DNA from: Candidatus Proximibacter danicus
Lineage (GTDB): Bacteria > Pseudomonadota > Gammaproteobacteria > Burkholderiales > Rhodocyclaceae
DNA: 64,000 nt
Assembly: GCA_016710885.1 (NCBI GenBank)
Contig: JADJUC010000005.1
Location: forward strand, 165,252-229,251
Direction: 5' to 3'
Made by a program: the position numbers and the translations under genes. Shown here piece by piece: positions 25,406 to 33,850 of the stretch. Under the pieces are notes generated by a model, which was not told where the DNA came from, made no database searches, and was given only the letters and a program-made list of their open reading frames with translations. How positions within the stretch are numbered: the first letter of the stretch is position 1; each line of letters opens with the position of its first letter.

Positions 25406-26271
25406 GGGGTATTCGCCACGTTGACCTGATACTGCAGCGAAACCGGTTCGCCGGCACGCCGGATGGCCAGCGAAACCGCCACTTGCCCGCTGCGCTGCAA
25501 GACACCTGCCGTATAGGAAAAGCTGCAGGCGCTTACGTTGTTCAACAGGATCGGCGTGCCGACGGGAACGGCCGGGCAAGCCGCTCCAGCCGCCTGCGGC
25601 AGATTTCTCACAGACCGGAAAAGAACGCCCGTACCATCGCCGGCTGCATTAGTGCCGACACCGGTACAAACGAAGCTCACCACCTGCTCCGCGCCCGGGA
25701 TGACGTGGAAACGGCTGCTGGCAGAGGCCAGGGGGAAAAGCTTGCTGGCAATCGTGATCGCCGTCTCCTGGCTGGTTGCATTCCACGCCGGGGCTGGGGC
25801 TACGACGGCGGAGGTGTTGTCCTGCGCGAACGCATCCGCCCCGGGAATCCCCAGGTTATAGACCGCGACCAGATCGCCGACGGCAATCTGCTGGGCGGCG
25901 ACGGCACTTTGCGGGCCATACATGTTGAATACGCTATCGGCAGCGCTGAAATCGAGGAATTCGCTCCCGACAGTGCCATCGGACTCGGCACGATAACGCC
26001 CACCCGTCTTGGTCGGGATGAACTCGACACAATCGGTGGTCGGCGTGCGTGGGCTGTTCGGCAGCGCGGCCTGCAGGTCGCGCACCATACGCCGCATGGC
26101 CGTATCCGCCGCATCCGCCAGTTCGGTACGACGGGCCACATCCGCATAGGTTTCGACCTGATTGCGAACAAACATGCTGGTCAGCGACAGCAGAACGCCA
26201 AGGACGACAATTGACACGATCATCTCGACCAGCGTAAACCCTGCGTGAGCCTGTGTTGGCAATCGAGACAT
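25402..26271 (-). CDS. mshO: minor prepilin MshO
   Basis: 289 aa from ATG 26271 (MSRLPTQAHAG). Type III-signal-like leader ending HAG|FTLVEMIVSIVVLGVLL, with Glu5. The conserved MshO block RTELADAADTAMRRMVRDLQAALPNS follows. In the sequence as given there is no stop between this gene and mshD, so both are read as one 490-residue chain; the separate start proposed here depends on restoring one base in the G-run at 26291-26294. Confidence 0.85.
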   Translation of the reverse strand: MSRLPTQAHAGFTLVEMIVSIVVLGVLLSLTSMFVRNQVETYADVARRTELADAADTAMRRMVRDLQAALPNSPRTPTTDCVEFIPTKTGGRYRAESDGTVGSEFLDFSAADSVFNMYGPQSAVAAQQIAVGDLVAVYNLGIPGADAFAQDNTSAVVAPAPAWNATSQETAITIASKLFPLASASSRFHVIPGAEQVVSFVCTGVGTNAAGDGTGVLFRSVRNLPQAAGAACPAVPVGTPILLNNVSACSFSYTAGVLQRSGQVAVSLAIRRAGEPVSLQYQVNVANTP

Positions 26272-26275
26272 GGCG

Positions 26276-26874
26276 TTAGCCCGGCGCATTGGGGCATAGC
26301 GAACGCGAAAGCCGGTCAGCGATATTTCTTCGTTGCGACCGGTGACACGGACAACAATCTGCAGCGCCGCATCGACCGGCAGGGCAGTGAATGCGCCGGC
26401 CCCACCCACCCGGGAAATACTCACGCTAGCCGTGTAGTCGGACAGGGCAGCGATGCCCGTAATGACATCACCCGTGGCCTGATACCCGGCGTAGTCGGCG
26501 ACATTGTCGTACGGGTTGCTGGCATCGCCCCGCGTTTCGCCGGCAGGCGTAGGGGCGGGCGATCCGGGGGCCGGAAAGGCGGCGCCGCCCTTGTTCTGGT
26601 CGTTGGCGCACGCGGCACCGTTGATGGCCGTCAGCACGTTAGCGTCCTGCGGGTCGCAGTAGGTAAACGCCTGCTGCTCGATCTCCAGCAGCAATGACTG
26701 GGCGATAGCCAGGGCCTGTTTGCGAACCATGGGGTCAGCACTGTGCATGACGATGGGGCCAGTCACCGATACCAGCCCGACCACGCCGACGCTGACGATG
26801 ACGATGAACACCACGAGTTCGATCAGCGTCACGCCGCGCTGATAGAAACCCAGGCTGAAGGCTTTAGTGGACAT
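26276..26874 (-). CDS. mshD: minor prepilin MshD, reading frame fused to mshO by probable single-base loss
   Basis: About 199 aa if restored. Leader ends YQRG|VTLIELVVFIVIVSVGVVG, the MshD type. The C-terminus reads TGFRVRYAP and then runs on into mshO. Adding one C (G on plus strand, run 26291-26294) gives RYAPNAPG followed by TAA, 5 bp before the mshO ATG; RYAPN is the usual MshD ending. So the fusion is probably not real. ATG 26874 overlaps the end of mshC in a different frame. Confidence 0.8.
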
Positions 26875-27361
26875 AGCCAGTCGTTGCTTCGACAACAATG
26901 AGGAGCCCCGTCAGTCCACCGACTGTGATCGTGGCGCCCGCGCCCGGGCGCCCCAGCGGGTCGAAGGTCAGCACCGTTGGCACGGGAGAATAACTGGCAC
27001 TGCCGGCGGCAGTCACGGCAAGCGCTCCCCCCGAAGGACCGATCAAGGTCACCGAACAGTCTGCCGCACCGAAAGCGCTGTCCATCGCTGCACTCAGAGA
27101 TCTCCCATCGACGGCAAAATTGACGCAAACCCTTCGCCGCGAAGCCACCGCTGCCTTCTGCGCATAGCGCAACGCGGCTGCGGTTTCATCGCGAAAGCCA
27201 CGCTCCTCGAACCCCGTCTCCCCACCCCAGCGCGGGAGCACGACCGCCGCGAGAATACCGATCATGACGACGGTGACAATCAGTTCGGTGATCGTGAAGC
27301 CGCCGGCAGAGGGCGGTAGCGCGGCACGCGGAGGGCGGGGTTTCAGGCGTGGTTTATCCAA
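26864..27361 (-). CDS. mshC: minor prepilin MshC
   Basis: 165 aa. Proline/arginine-rich leader ending SAGG|FTITELIVTVVMIGILAAVVLPRW, with Glu5. The protein continues with the GspH/FimT-like region AAALRYAQKAAVASRRRVCVNF. The leader is longer than most. It overlaps the preceding small ORF by 19 bp, so it is cotranscribed with the nucleotidyltransferase pair as well as with mshD. Confidence 0.88.
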   Translation of the reverse strand: MDKPRLKPRPPRAALPPSAGGFTITELIVTVVMIGILAAVVLPRWGGETGFEERGFRDETAAALRYAQKAAVASRRRVCVNFAVDGRSLSAAMDSAFGAADCSVTLIGPSGGALAVTAAGSASYSPVPTVLTFDPLGRPGAGATITVGGLTGLLIVVEATTGYVH

Positions 27362-27585
27362 GATTCACCACTTTCGCCGGCAGTCCTAATGTTGTCGAAG
27401 CCGGTATTCAAATCGTCAGACAAGGGAGACAACAGGCTCCGAACACGATGGCTGAGGGTTTTCGCCAGCTGCGGGTTCTGCAGCCACATCTGAATGAAAA
27501 AATCCCGCATCTGCTCCGACTGGGCCAGACGCACGAGCATCGTTTCTTCCGGAATGAAATGGCCAAGGCTGCCAGCGTCACGCAT
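27343..27585 (-). CDS. small protein coupled to a nucleotidyltransferase, unknown function
   Basis: 80 aa, not recognised. ATG 27585 overlaps the stop of the nucleotidyltransferase gene by 8 bp and has GAGGAGA 7 nt upstream. Amphipathic, helical, without membrane segments or cysteines. Its tight coupling to a minimal nucleotidyltransferase suggests a two-gene unit, possibly toxin-antitoxin-like, but nothing in its sequence proves it. It sits between mshA and mshC, where no such gene is found in Vibrio or Shewanella MSHA loci. Confidence 0.6.
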   Translation of the reverse strand: MRDAGSLGHFIPEETMLVRLAQSEQMRDFFIQMWLQNPQLAKTLSHRVRSLLSPLSDDLNTGFDNIRTAGESGESWINHA

Positions 27586-28078
27586 TGGGATCTTCTCCTC
27601 GCTTGATTTTCTCCAGTGCTGCGATATCAAGCTGATCCTTGGGACGGTTTGCGAACTGCTTCATGACCAGCAGATCCTCGATTGAGGCGATCGCCACACT
27701 GCGCCCGAAAAGCATTCCGGTGACGGCGTTGCTGCACAAGCGCTCAAAGGACACGGGCGGGCGCACCAGGACATCGACAACACTGCCGCCAGCCCCTTGT
27801 TCCCGCAGGGAAAAAGCCAACATGCCTTTTTCACGGTGCCACTGGTCGATCTGCGCGGCGTCTCTTAGTGAATCGATCGGTACAGGAATCCCAGGCACGA
27901 GCGCATGCTGCTTGGCTACCTCGATGAAGCGGAGGAGGTTCTCGTCGTTCATCGCCAACACCAGATCGACATCGAACGTCGCGCGCATAAACCCGTGCAA
28001 CTGGACAGCCAGACCGCCAACCAGAACGTATTGAACCTGGTTGTCGGCAAGCGACTGGAGCAGTTCAACGATTTTCAC
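27578..28078 (-). CDS. minimal nucleotidyltransferase (MNT/AbiEii-like)
   Basis: 166 aa from GTG 28078; ATG 28117 is an alternative. The Pol-beta nucleotidyltransferase signature is visible: YVLVGGLAVQLHG then, after the usual gap, the metal-binding D-x-D of FDVDLVL. A later IASIEDLLVMKQFANRPKDQLDI block is common in DUF6036-type and AbiEii-like enzymes. GGAAGG lies 5 nt upstream of the GTG. A terminator upstream separates it from the pilins, so it would head the unit NTase-small protein-mshC-D-O-P-Q. Confidence 0.78.
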   Translation of the reverse strand: MKIVELLQSLADNQVQYVLVGGLAVQLHGFMRATFDVDLVLAMNDENLLRFIEVAKQHALVPGIPVPIDSLRDAAQIDQWHREKGMLAFSLREQGAGGSVVDVLVRPPVSFERLCSNAVTGMLFGRSVAIASIEDLLVMKQFANRPKDQLDIAALEKIKRGEDPNA

Positions 28079-28115
28079 GACTGCCTTCCAACGGATAGCA
28101 CCCCGAACAGACGGC

Positions 28116-28144
28116 AAAAAGCCCGGGGCGACGCCCGGGCTTTT
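28116..28144 (-). terminator. rho-independent terminator after the major pilin genes
   Basis: AAAGCCCGGG / CCCGGGCTTT hairpin with a 6-nt loop; on the minus strand it ends in TTTTT. It closes the pilin transcription unit 74 bp after the mshA stop. Confidence 0.85.
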
Positions 28145-28217
28145 GCTTTCCTGGGTACCGTAGTTGGGGTTGGGTGTCCCGCACCGGCGCCACGGCGTTA
28201 ATCAGACAAGCAGGCCG

Positions 28218-28655
28218 TTAGCAGCCAGAAAAATCTGGCGAATAGGTCGGCACACCGCCAGCTGTCAACGGTGCAGCATAACCGACCTGGCAAGTACCGG
28301 TGGCGCCAGAGTGACTAATCGTACCTGAGGCAGAAAAATCGGATGCAGGATTCAGATCGAGAACCTTACGGAGCTCAGTAGAGGAGGCGGCATAGCCATT
28401 GCTTGTTGTTACGCTAATGGTAGCTGTTGCAGAAACCGCTCCAGCGCCGGCAAGTTGATTGCTCGCCGCAGCCTTGCCATACACCATTGTATTTGCTCCG
28501 CGCATCGACGCCTCCACACCCCGCATAACGCCCGTGCGCGCATCCGAACTCAAATCCACAAACTTAGGCAGCGCCGTGGCGGCCAGAATGCCGAGAATGA
28601 CGATAACGACGATCAGTTCGATCAGGGTAAAGCCTTGAGTACGATAATTTTTCAT
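28218..28655 (-). CDS. mshA: MSHA-type pilin (MshA/MshB)
   Basis: 145 aa. Type IV leader MKNYRTQG|FTLIELIVVIVILGILAATALPKF, cleaved by PilD-type peptidase after Gly8, with Glu5. Two cysteines in the C-terminal part (GTCQVG and the last residue) form the usual D-loop. AAGGAG precedes the ATG at 28655. By position (E-G-F-B-A) it would be mshA, the major subunit; the two pilins are similar enough that this assignment is tentative. Confidence 0.85.
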   Translation of the reverse strand: MKNYRTQGFTLIELIVVIVILGILAATALPKFVDLSSDARTGVMRGVEASMRGANTMVYGKAAASNQLAGAGAVSATATISVTTSNGYAASSTELRKVLDLNPASDFSASGTISHSGATGTCQVGYAAPLTAGGVPTYSPDFSGC

Positions 28656-28687
28656 GAGAACTCCTTTCAGGTACAAGTTTAAAACTG

Positions 28688-29245
28688 TTAGCAGCCTACG
28701 GTGTTAACCACGCTGATCGTCGGTGCCGCATTCGCGACAGCCGGGTCAGTGTACGTAAATTGACAGGTCGCTGCGGTCGGTGCGCCGACCACGCGGAAGG
28801 TAGTTACACCGCCAGCGACGAGAACGGTATACCCCTCATTGGTCAGGTCGGCCGCTAGCGGACTGAAAAGAGTTGTCAGCCCTGCAGCACCCACGATACC
28901 GGGGACAGGAGCGCCCAATGCGACGTTACTCGCTGGATAACCGAAGACCAACGCCACACGACCATTTTCGGTACAGACGTTGGTCGTATTGGTAGCGATT
29001 GTGCCATCCGAGCAAGCCACGGTATCAGCGACACCACCGCGCGCCAGAAAAGTTGCATGGATCAGTGCCGAAGCCGCAGCCACTGCGCCTTTCGCAGCAT
29101 TCAGCTTGGCAATTCGCGCATCCCGCTGCAGATTGGTGAAGCGTGGCAGCGCTACGGCGGCCAGAATACCGAGGATGGTGATGACAACAATCAACTCGAT
29201 CAGGGTAAAACCTGCGCTTTTATGAATACGGTTACCATTTTTCAT
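28688..29245 (-). CDS. mshB: MSHA-type pilin (MshB/MshA), larger paralogue
   Basis: 185 aa. Leader MKNGNRIHKSAG|FTLIELIVVITILGILAAVALPRF followed by the MshA/B-specific NLQRDARIAKLNAAKGAV. Four cysteines: a pair around VACSDG/NVCTEN, and a pair TCQFTY/terminal GC. AAGGAG lies 11 nt upstream of ATG 29245. First pilin behind the promoter-like site at 29286-29291; the mshA-like gene follows 32 bp later. Confidence 0.85.
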   Translation of the reverse strand: MKNGNRIHKSAGFTLIELIVVITILGILAAVALPRFTNLQRDARIAKLNAAKGAVAAASALIHATFLARGGVADTVACSDGTIATNTTNVCTENGRVALVFGYPASNVALGAPVPGIVGAAGLTTLFSPLAADLTNEGYTVLVAGGVTTFRVVGAPTAATCQFTYTDPAVANAAPTISVVNTVGC

Positions 29246-29285
29246 GGTGTGCTTACTCCTTTGGTCATAACTCAAGCCTACGCCT

Positions 29286-29320
29286 AGTATATCGGCAGTA
29301 ATAGTAAATAATTAACGAAT
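29286..29320 (-). promoter_or_regulatory. probable sigma-70 promoter of the pilin genes
   Basis: On the minus strand TATACT (29291-29286) is a near-consensus -10 box in an AT-rich 100-bp gap between mshF and the first pilin. The -35 region is weak. A separate promoter plus a terminator after mshA would allow higher pilin expression. Confidence 0.4.
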
Positions 29321-29345
29321 AACCCCATTGGCAGCCCCATAAAGC

Positions 29346-29849
29346 CTACTTCTGCTCCCTGACCAGCACCAGCCCGCCGCCCAGACTCCAGCCTTCGGCC
29401 GGTCGGTCGCGAACACCGACGATACGTAAAGTCAGCTGGCCGCCATCTTCATAGTCGTACGCCAGCAGGCCTCTGGCACCATCCCAGTTCCACTGCTGGC
29501 CGATTCGCGGCCCGCTCTCCGGCCCCGGCAGCGAGCGAGCGTCCGGCGGGCGACCCGCCAGTTCAAGCGGGTTCTTTCCTGCCCAATGCGCGATCTGACC
29601 TTCCTGCCCCCGGTTGATGGCGCTGGCTACGGCCAGTTGCAATTCCGTTCGCAGCGACATCACCTCTGCAGCCACCAGTGTCCGCTCAATCTCACGCTGC
29701 ACCGAGCGCACGCTTTGCAGCAGGAAGCCCATCAGCACGAATATCAGCAGCAATGAGACCACCAGATCAAGGCGAACCTTGCCTGATTGACGCCTGTCAG
29801 CGCTTGAAGGCAACTTTGCCAAGGTCCCACATCGGCAGGAAGACACCAA
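29346..29849 (-). CDS. mshF: MSHA biogenesis protein MshF-like
   Basis: Up to 167 aa. A short basic N-terminus precedes one membrane segment (VRLDLVVSLLLIFVLMGFLLQSV), then a helical and a beta-rich periplasmic part (IGQQWNWDGARGLLAYDYEDG), as in MshF. ATG 29849 lies 53 bp inside mshG; a TTG start near 29813 would avoid most of the overlap, so the start is uncertain. Position between mshG and the pilins matches mshE-G-F-B-A. Confidence 0.75.
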   Translation of the reverse strand: MVSSCRCGTLAKLPSSADRRQSGKVRLDLVVSLLLIFVLMGFLLQSVRSVQREIERTLVAAEVMSLRTELQLAVASAINRGQEGQIAHWAGKNPLELAGRPPDARSLPGPESGPRIGQQWNWDGARGLLAYDYEDGGQLTLRIVGVRDRPAEGWSLGGGLVLVREQK

Positions 29850-31028
29850 GCGCCAGGATGAGCACCATTACCCCAAGGGCAACGATCAGGATTGGCTCGA
29901 TCTGCGCCCCCAGGGTCTTCAATTCGTATTCCACATCGCGCTGATACATCTCGCCGATCTCGTCCATCATGTCGTCCAGCGCACCGGATTCTTCGCCAAC
30001 CGCCACCATCTGCAGCACGACCGGGGTAAAGATTTTGGTCTGCATGGCCGAACGCAGGACGCTTTCGCCACGCTCGACGGTTTCGCGCATTTCATCGATT
30101 CGCTTGGCGATGTAGCTGTTATCAACCGTTTGCGCAGAATTGGACAGCGCCTGCATCACCGGCACGCCGCTGCGCGTGCCGAGTGCGAAGCTGCGCGCAA
30201 AGCGCGCCAAGGCTGCCTTGTGGAGAATCTTTCCGGCAATGGGAAAGCGCAGGGCGATGGCCTCCCACTGATAGCGACCGGAAGTCGTTCCCACCCACGA
30301 GCGGAAGGCAAAAACGCTGCCCACCAATGCGACCAGCAGGTAGGGCCACCAATCGACGAAGAATTTGGAAGTTGCCAGGAGTATCTTGGTCATCAACGGC
30401 AGATCGGCGCCGAAACCGGCGAAAACCTTGGCGAAGGCAGGGATCACAAACAGGTTGATAACGACGACCGCAGCCGCCATCGCGATCACAACGAACATCG
30501 GGTAGCGCAAGGCAGCCTTGACCTGCTCGCGCATGAAACGCTCGAATTCAAGGTGTTCGAACAGACGCAGGAATATCTCTTCCAGCATGCCGGTGGCTTC
30601 GCCAACGCGAACCATGGACACGTAAAAAGGGGAAAACACTTTCGGGTGGCGGGCAAAAGAGGCTGACAATTCCCGCCCGCCTTCAAGGCTTTCGCGTATC
30701 TCCTGAATCACTTCCTTCATCGCCGGGTTGATCGCGGATTCCTGCAAGCCATTGAGTGCCCGCAGGATAGGTACCCCCGCCTTGAGCAAGGTATGCAACT
30801 GGCGGCTGAACAGCAGCAAGTCGATATGCCCGACCTTGGGCTTGATGATGTTGATGTTCAGCCCGGCGCGCCACTGGATTTGGCAGCAGCTTTCGTCTCA
30901 CGAATCTCGACCGGCACCACGCCCTGCCCAAGCAAAATATCGGCAACCGCCCCCGAAGTGGCTCCCTCGAGCACCCCTTCGACGAGCTGACCGCCTGAAT
31001 TGCGGGCTTTGTAGGCGTAGTTGGCCAT
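29797..31028 (-). CDS. mshG: MSHA inner-membrane platform protein MshG (GspF/PilC family), frameshifted
   Basis: About 410 aa if restored. From ATG 31028 the first frame reads MANYAYKARNSGGQLVEG to KSSGAPG and stops at TGA; the rest (NINIIKPKVGHIDLLLFSRQLHTLLKAG onward) is in another frame. One missing G in GGG (30862-30864) explains it. Two T2SSF domains are intact, each ending in membrane helices (PMFVVIAMAAAVVVINLFV; ILIVALGVMVLILALGVFL). It is the platform for pilin extraction, working with MshE. Confidence 0.88.
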
Positions 31029-31037
31029 TTATTTGTT

Positions 31038-31435
31038 AACCACGGCGTGCACGGCGAGCACAGCGAAAAACCAAATTAAATTGATACACGCTTGATACCG
31101 TCCTTTAGCAATTTACAGTTGAAATTCAGAAGCAAGCCGCGCTTCATCGACAGCAATCTCAGGTAGGTCATCGTTTGCGCAAGATGCAGTGGAGAAAACG
31201 CTTCAACCGCCTTTAATTCCAGTAACAAAGCATTTTCAACAATAATATCTGCGCGAAACCCGACCTAACACTTGCCCGATAATTCGGAGCCACCTGCAAC
31301 CCCGGCGTTCCACGCCCACGCCCTTCATAAACAGACTCAACAACCCAGGCCCCAATCCCGATGAACAACACCCAGCCACGATCATTCATCCGAAATTCGC
31401 CAGGTTTTCGCCGTGCCCTCCGTGCCCCGTGGTTA
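31038..31435. repeat. inverted-repeat element enclosing a GxxExxY remnant (element A)
   Basis: The left end AACCACGGCGTGCACGGCG (from 31038) and right end CCGTGCCCCGTGGTT (to 31434) are imperfect inverted repeats about 31-33 bp long. They bound the 415-bp mshG-mshE gap and enclose a decayed GxxExxY gene. Four smaller elements with related ends occur at 33725, 51334, 60458 and 62816. Confidence 0.65.
31076..31365 (-). pseudogene. GxxExxY-family protein remnant
   Basis: Read on the minus strand, IGAWVVESVYEG (equivalent of the IGAAxEVHxxLGPGLLESVYE block) near 31350 is followed, after a lost middle part and at least one frameshift, by SGFRADIIVENALLLELKA, then LAQTMTYLRLLSMKRGLLLNF and KDGIKRVSI before TAA at 31076-31078. 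These are the conserved C-terminal blocks of GxxExxY proteins (PD-(D/E)xK-like small proteins). Roughly a third of the gene is missing. No function can remain. Confidence 0.7.
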
Positions 31436-31443
31436 CGCTTCCA

Positions 31444-33150
31444 TCAATCCTCAAACTGGTTACTGATCCGCATCGCCTCGTCAATCGTTGTCCGGCCATT
31501 GACCACCAGGCGCACAGCATCGCGGCGCAGGGTTTGGCCGGCCATCTGTTTGCGGGCGGCCTGGACGAAGACGCCGGTGTCGTCGTGGTTGATGGCTTCG
31601 ACCAGTTCGTTGGTCATTTCCAGCACTTCATAGACACCGGTACGTCCCTGGTAGCCCATGCCGTTGCAGTGTGAACAGCCGGCGCCGTGCTTGTAGCTGT
31701 AGGCATCGACCTTGTCGGCCAGTTCGTATTTCAGCCATTCATGTTCGGCAGGCGTCGGCGTATGGGGTGCCGCGCAGTTTTCGCAGAGCACGCGCACCAG
31801 CCGCTGCGCCACCACCATCTGCAGCGAAAGGGCCACCATGTAGCGCGGCACTCCCATGTCGAGCAGGCGGATCGGCGTTGAAATAACGTCGTTGGTGTGC
31901 AGCGTGGAGAGCACCATGTGACCGGTGATCGAGGCGCGCATGCCGATTTCGGCCGTCATCTGGTCGCGCATTTCGCCGACCAGCACAATGTCCGGGTCTT
32001 GACGCAGAGCGGAACGCAGCACGCGCTCGAAGGAGAGGTCGATTTTTTCGTGCACCTGCACCTGGTTGATGCCAGCCAGCCGGTATTCGACCGGGTCTTC
32101 GACGGTGATGATCTTCTTTTCCGGCGAGTTGAGTTCGGTCAGCGCGGCATAGAGCGTGGTGGTCTTGCCGGAGCCGGTCGGGCCGGTCACCAGCACCATG
32201 CCGGAAGGCCGGTTGATGGCTTTGCGCAGGCGTTCGAGAATTTTCGGCGGGATGCCCATGCGGTCGAGGCCGAGCAAACCGGACGCCTGGTTGAGCAGCC
32301 GCATGACCACCGATTCGCCATACTGCGTCGGCATTGTCGAGATACGCACGTCAACCGGGTTGTTGCGGATCTTGATGTTGAAGCGACCGTCCTGCGGCAA
32401 GCGCTTCTCGGAGATGTCCAGCCCGGACATCAGCTTGAGGCGAAGTGACATGGCGGTGGCGATCTTGTGATCGGCCTCGGTCTGCACGTGCAGCACGCCG
32501 TCGATACGGAAGCGGATGCGCAGCGATTTTTCCTGCGGTTCAATATGGATGTCGGAAGCGCGGGTACGCAGCGCCTCCTCGAAAACGCTCTGCAACAGCT
32601 TGACGACCGGCGCATCTTCAGCCCCCGGCGCCATATTGAGCAAGTCACCGAATTCCACTGGCACATCGCCAAGCTCGGCCTGCAACTCCTTGGCCAGACC
32701 AGAAATTTCCTCGGTACGCCGATAGACGCGATCCACCGTCGCCAGCAACTGCGACTCGGTGACGACCGCCTGCTCGATATCACGGCGCACGAGGCGAACG
32801 ATTTCGTCGTAGGCGGCCAGGTCGGTCGGGTCGGTAAAGCCTACGCGCAGCCGGCCTTCGACTTCATCGAGCACCAAGGCACGGAAGCGGCGCGCTTGCG
32901 CTTCGGGCAGCAGCTTGATCAGTTCAGGTTTAGGGCTGAAATGCTTGAGGTCGATGAAGGGGATGCGCAACTGGCCGGCGAGTGCCTTGGAAATTGCCTC
33001 TTCCGTTACATAGCCGCTATCGACGAAAATACGCCCGAGCTTTCGCCCGCTGCGCTTCTGTTCGTCAAGCGACATCTTGAGCTGCTCATCGGTGAGCAGG
33101 CCCTGCGAGATGAGAAGATCCCCGAGGCGAATTTTTTCCGGGCGGGCCAT
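31444..33150 (-). CDS. mshE: MSHA pilus extension ATPase MshE
   Basis: 568 aa. N-terminal MshEN domain with two c-di-GMP-binding type motifs, RLGDLLISQGLLTDEQLKMS (from Arg8) and LGRIFVDSGYVTEEAISKAL. The GspE/PilB ATPase domain has Walker A GPTGSGKTTT, the Asp box, Walker B DPDIVLVGEMRD, and the tetracysteine zinc site CENC...CSHC near 470-510. It drives pilin polymerisation; in Vibrio MshE is activated by c-di-GMP. First msh gene on the minus strand, divergent from trmL. Confidence 0.95.
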   Translation of the reverse strand: MARPEKIRLGDLLISQGLLTDEQLKMSLDEQKRSGRKLGRIFVDSGYVTEEAISKALAGQLRIPFIDLKHFSPKPELIKLLPEAQARRFRALVLDEVEGRLRVGFTDPTDLAAYDEIVRLVRRDIEQAVVTESQLLATVDRVYRRTEEISGLAKELQAELGDVPVEFGDLLNMAPGAEDAPVVKLLQSVFEEALRTRASDIHIEPQEKSLRIRFRIDGVLHVQTEADHKIATAMSLRLKLMSGLDISEKRLPQDGRFNIKIRNNPVDVRISTMPTQYGESVVMRLLNQASGLLGLDRMGIPPKILERLRKAINRPSGMVLVTGPTGSGKTTTLYAALTELNSPEKKIITVEDPVEYRLAGINQVQVHEKIDLSFERVLRSALRQDPDIVLVGEMRDQMTAEIGMRASITGHMVLSTLHTNDVISTPIRLLDMGVPRYMVALSLQMVVAQRLVRVLCENCAAPHTPTPAEHEWLKYELADKVDAYSYKHGAGCSHCNGMGYQGRTGVYEVLEMTNELVEAINHDDTGVFVQAARKQMAGQTLRRDAVRLVVNGRTTIDEAMRISNQFED

Positions 33151-33253
33151 GCCAAGCTCCAGTGTTTTCTAGTTTTCTTACCCTAATCGACTGATTTTAG
33201 CCGAGTTTGGGCGGTTGACGTTTCTTTTTACGCCCCTTTTTCGAGACTGACAA

Positions 33254-33718
33254 GTGTTCGCCGTTGTCCTCTACCAGCCAGAAATACCGCCCAACACGGG
33301 CAACATCATCCGCCTGTGTGCCAACACCGGGGCCGAGCTGCATCTGGTCGAACCGATGGGTTTCCCTTGGGAAGACAAGCAGTTGCGGCGTGCCGGGCTG
33401 GACTACCACGAGTTCGCGCCGGTACAAAGGCATGCCAGCTGGGAAGCCTGCAAGGCAGCACTGGCCGGGCGCCGCATGTTCGCGATGACGACCAAGGGCA
33501 GCCGGCGGCATGATGCACCGGCCTTCGCTGCAGGGGATGTTTTTGTCTTCGGCCCGGAAAGCCGGGGCCTGCCAGCGGAAGTGCTGGAGGAGTTTGCTGC
33601 CGCGCAGCGTCTGCGCCTGCCGATGCTGCCCGAGCGGCGCAGCGTCAACCTGTCTAACGCGGTGGCGGTGATGGTTTATGAAGCTTGGCGGCAGCAGGGG
33701 TTTGCGGGCGGGGCGTAA
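33254..33718 (+). CDS. trmL: tRNA (cytidine(34)-2'-O)-methyltransferase
   Basis: 154 aa, SPOUT methyltransferase acting on the wobble base of tRNA-Leu. Conserved blocks: VLYQPEIPPNTGNIIRLCANT, HLVEPMGFPW, FGPESRGLP and the knot segment LPMLPERRSVNLSNAVAVMVYEAWRQ. Starts with GTG at 33254. In E. coli trmL (yibK) also lies near secB-gpsA, and here it converges on gpsA. Confidence 0.95.
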   Translation: MFAVVLYQPEIPPNTGNIIRLCANTGAELHLVEPMGFPWEDKQLRRAGLDYHEFAPVQRHASWEACKAALAGRRMFAMTTKGSRRHDAPAFAAGDVFVFGPESRGLPAEVLEEFAAAQRLRLPMLPERRSVNLSNAVAVMVYEAWRQQGFAGGA

Positions 33719-33724
33719 AGCAAT

Positions 33725-33838
33725 AAACCACAGCGAACACGGCGTGCACGGCGAAAGCCCTCATCAAGCAAGCGATTTTTCCCGGCAGGCAGACGAAATC
33801 CCAGAATACGCCGCACTTCGCTGTGCTCGCCGTGGTTC
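33725..33838. repeat. palindromic intergenic element (element B)
   Basis: AACCACAGCGAACACGGCG near 33726 and CTTCGCTGTGCTCGCCGTGG near 33816 are inverted with respect to each other. The 60-bp centre holds no gene. It fills the gap between the convergent ends of trmL and gpsA and could serve both as a transcript end. Confidence 0.6.
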
Positions 33839-33850
33839 CTGTAGTTTTGA

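Noticed and set aside
26864..28078. Idea that the nucleotidyltransferase pair is a recent mobile insertion
   Set aside because: No terminal repeats or target duplication around it, and the overlaps with mshC are too neat for a fresh insertion.
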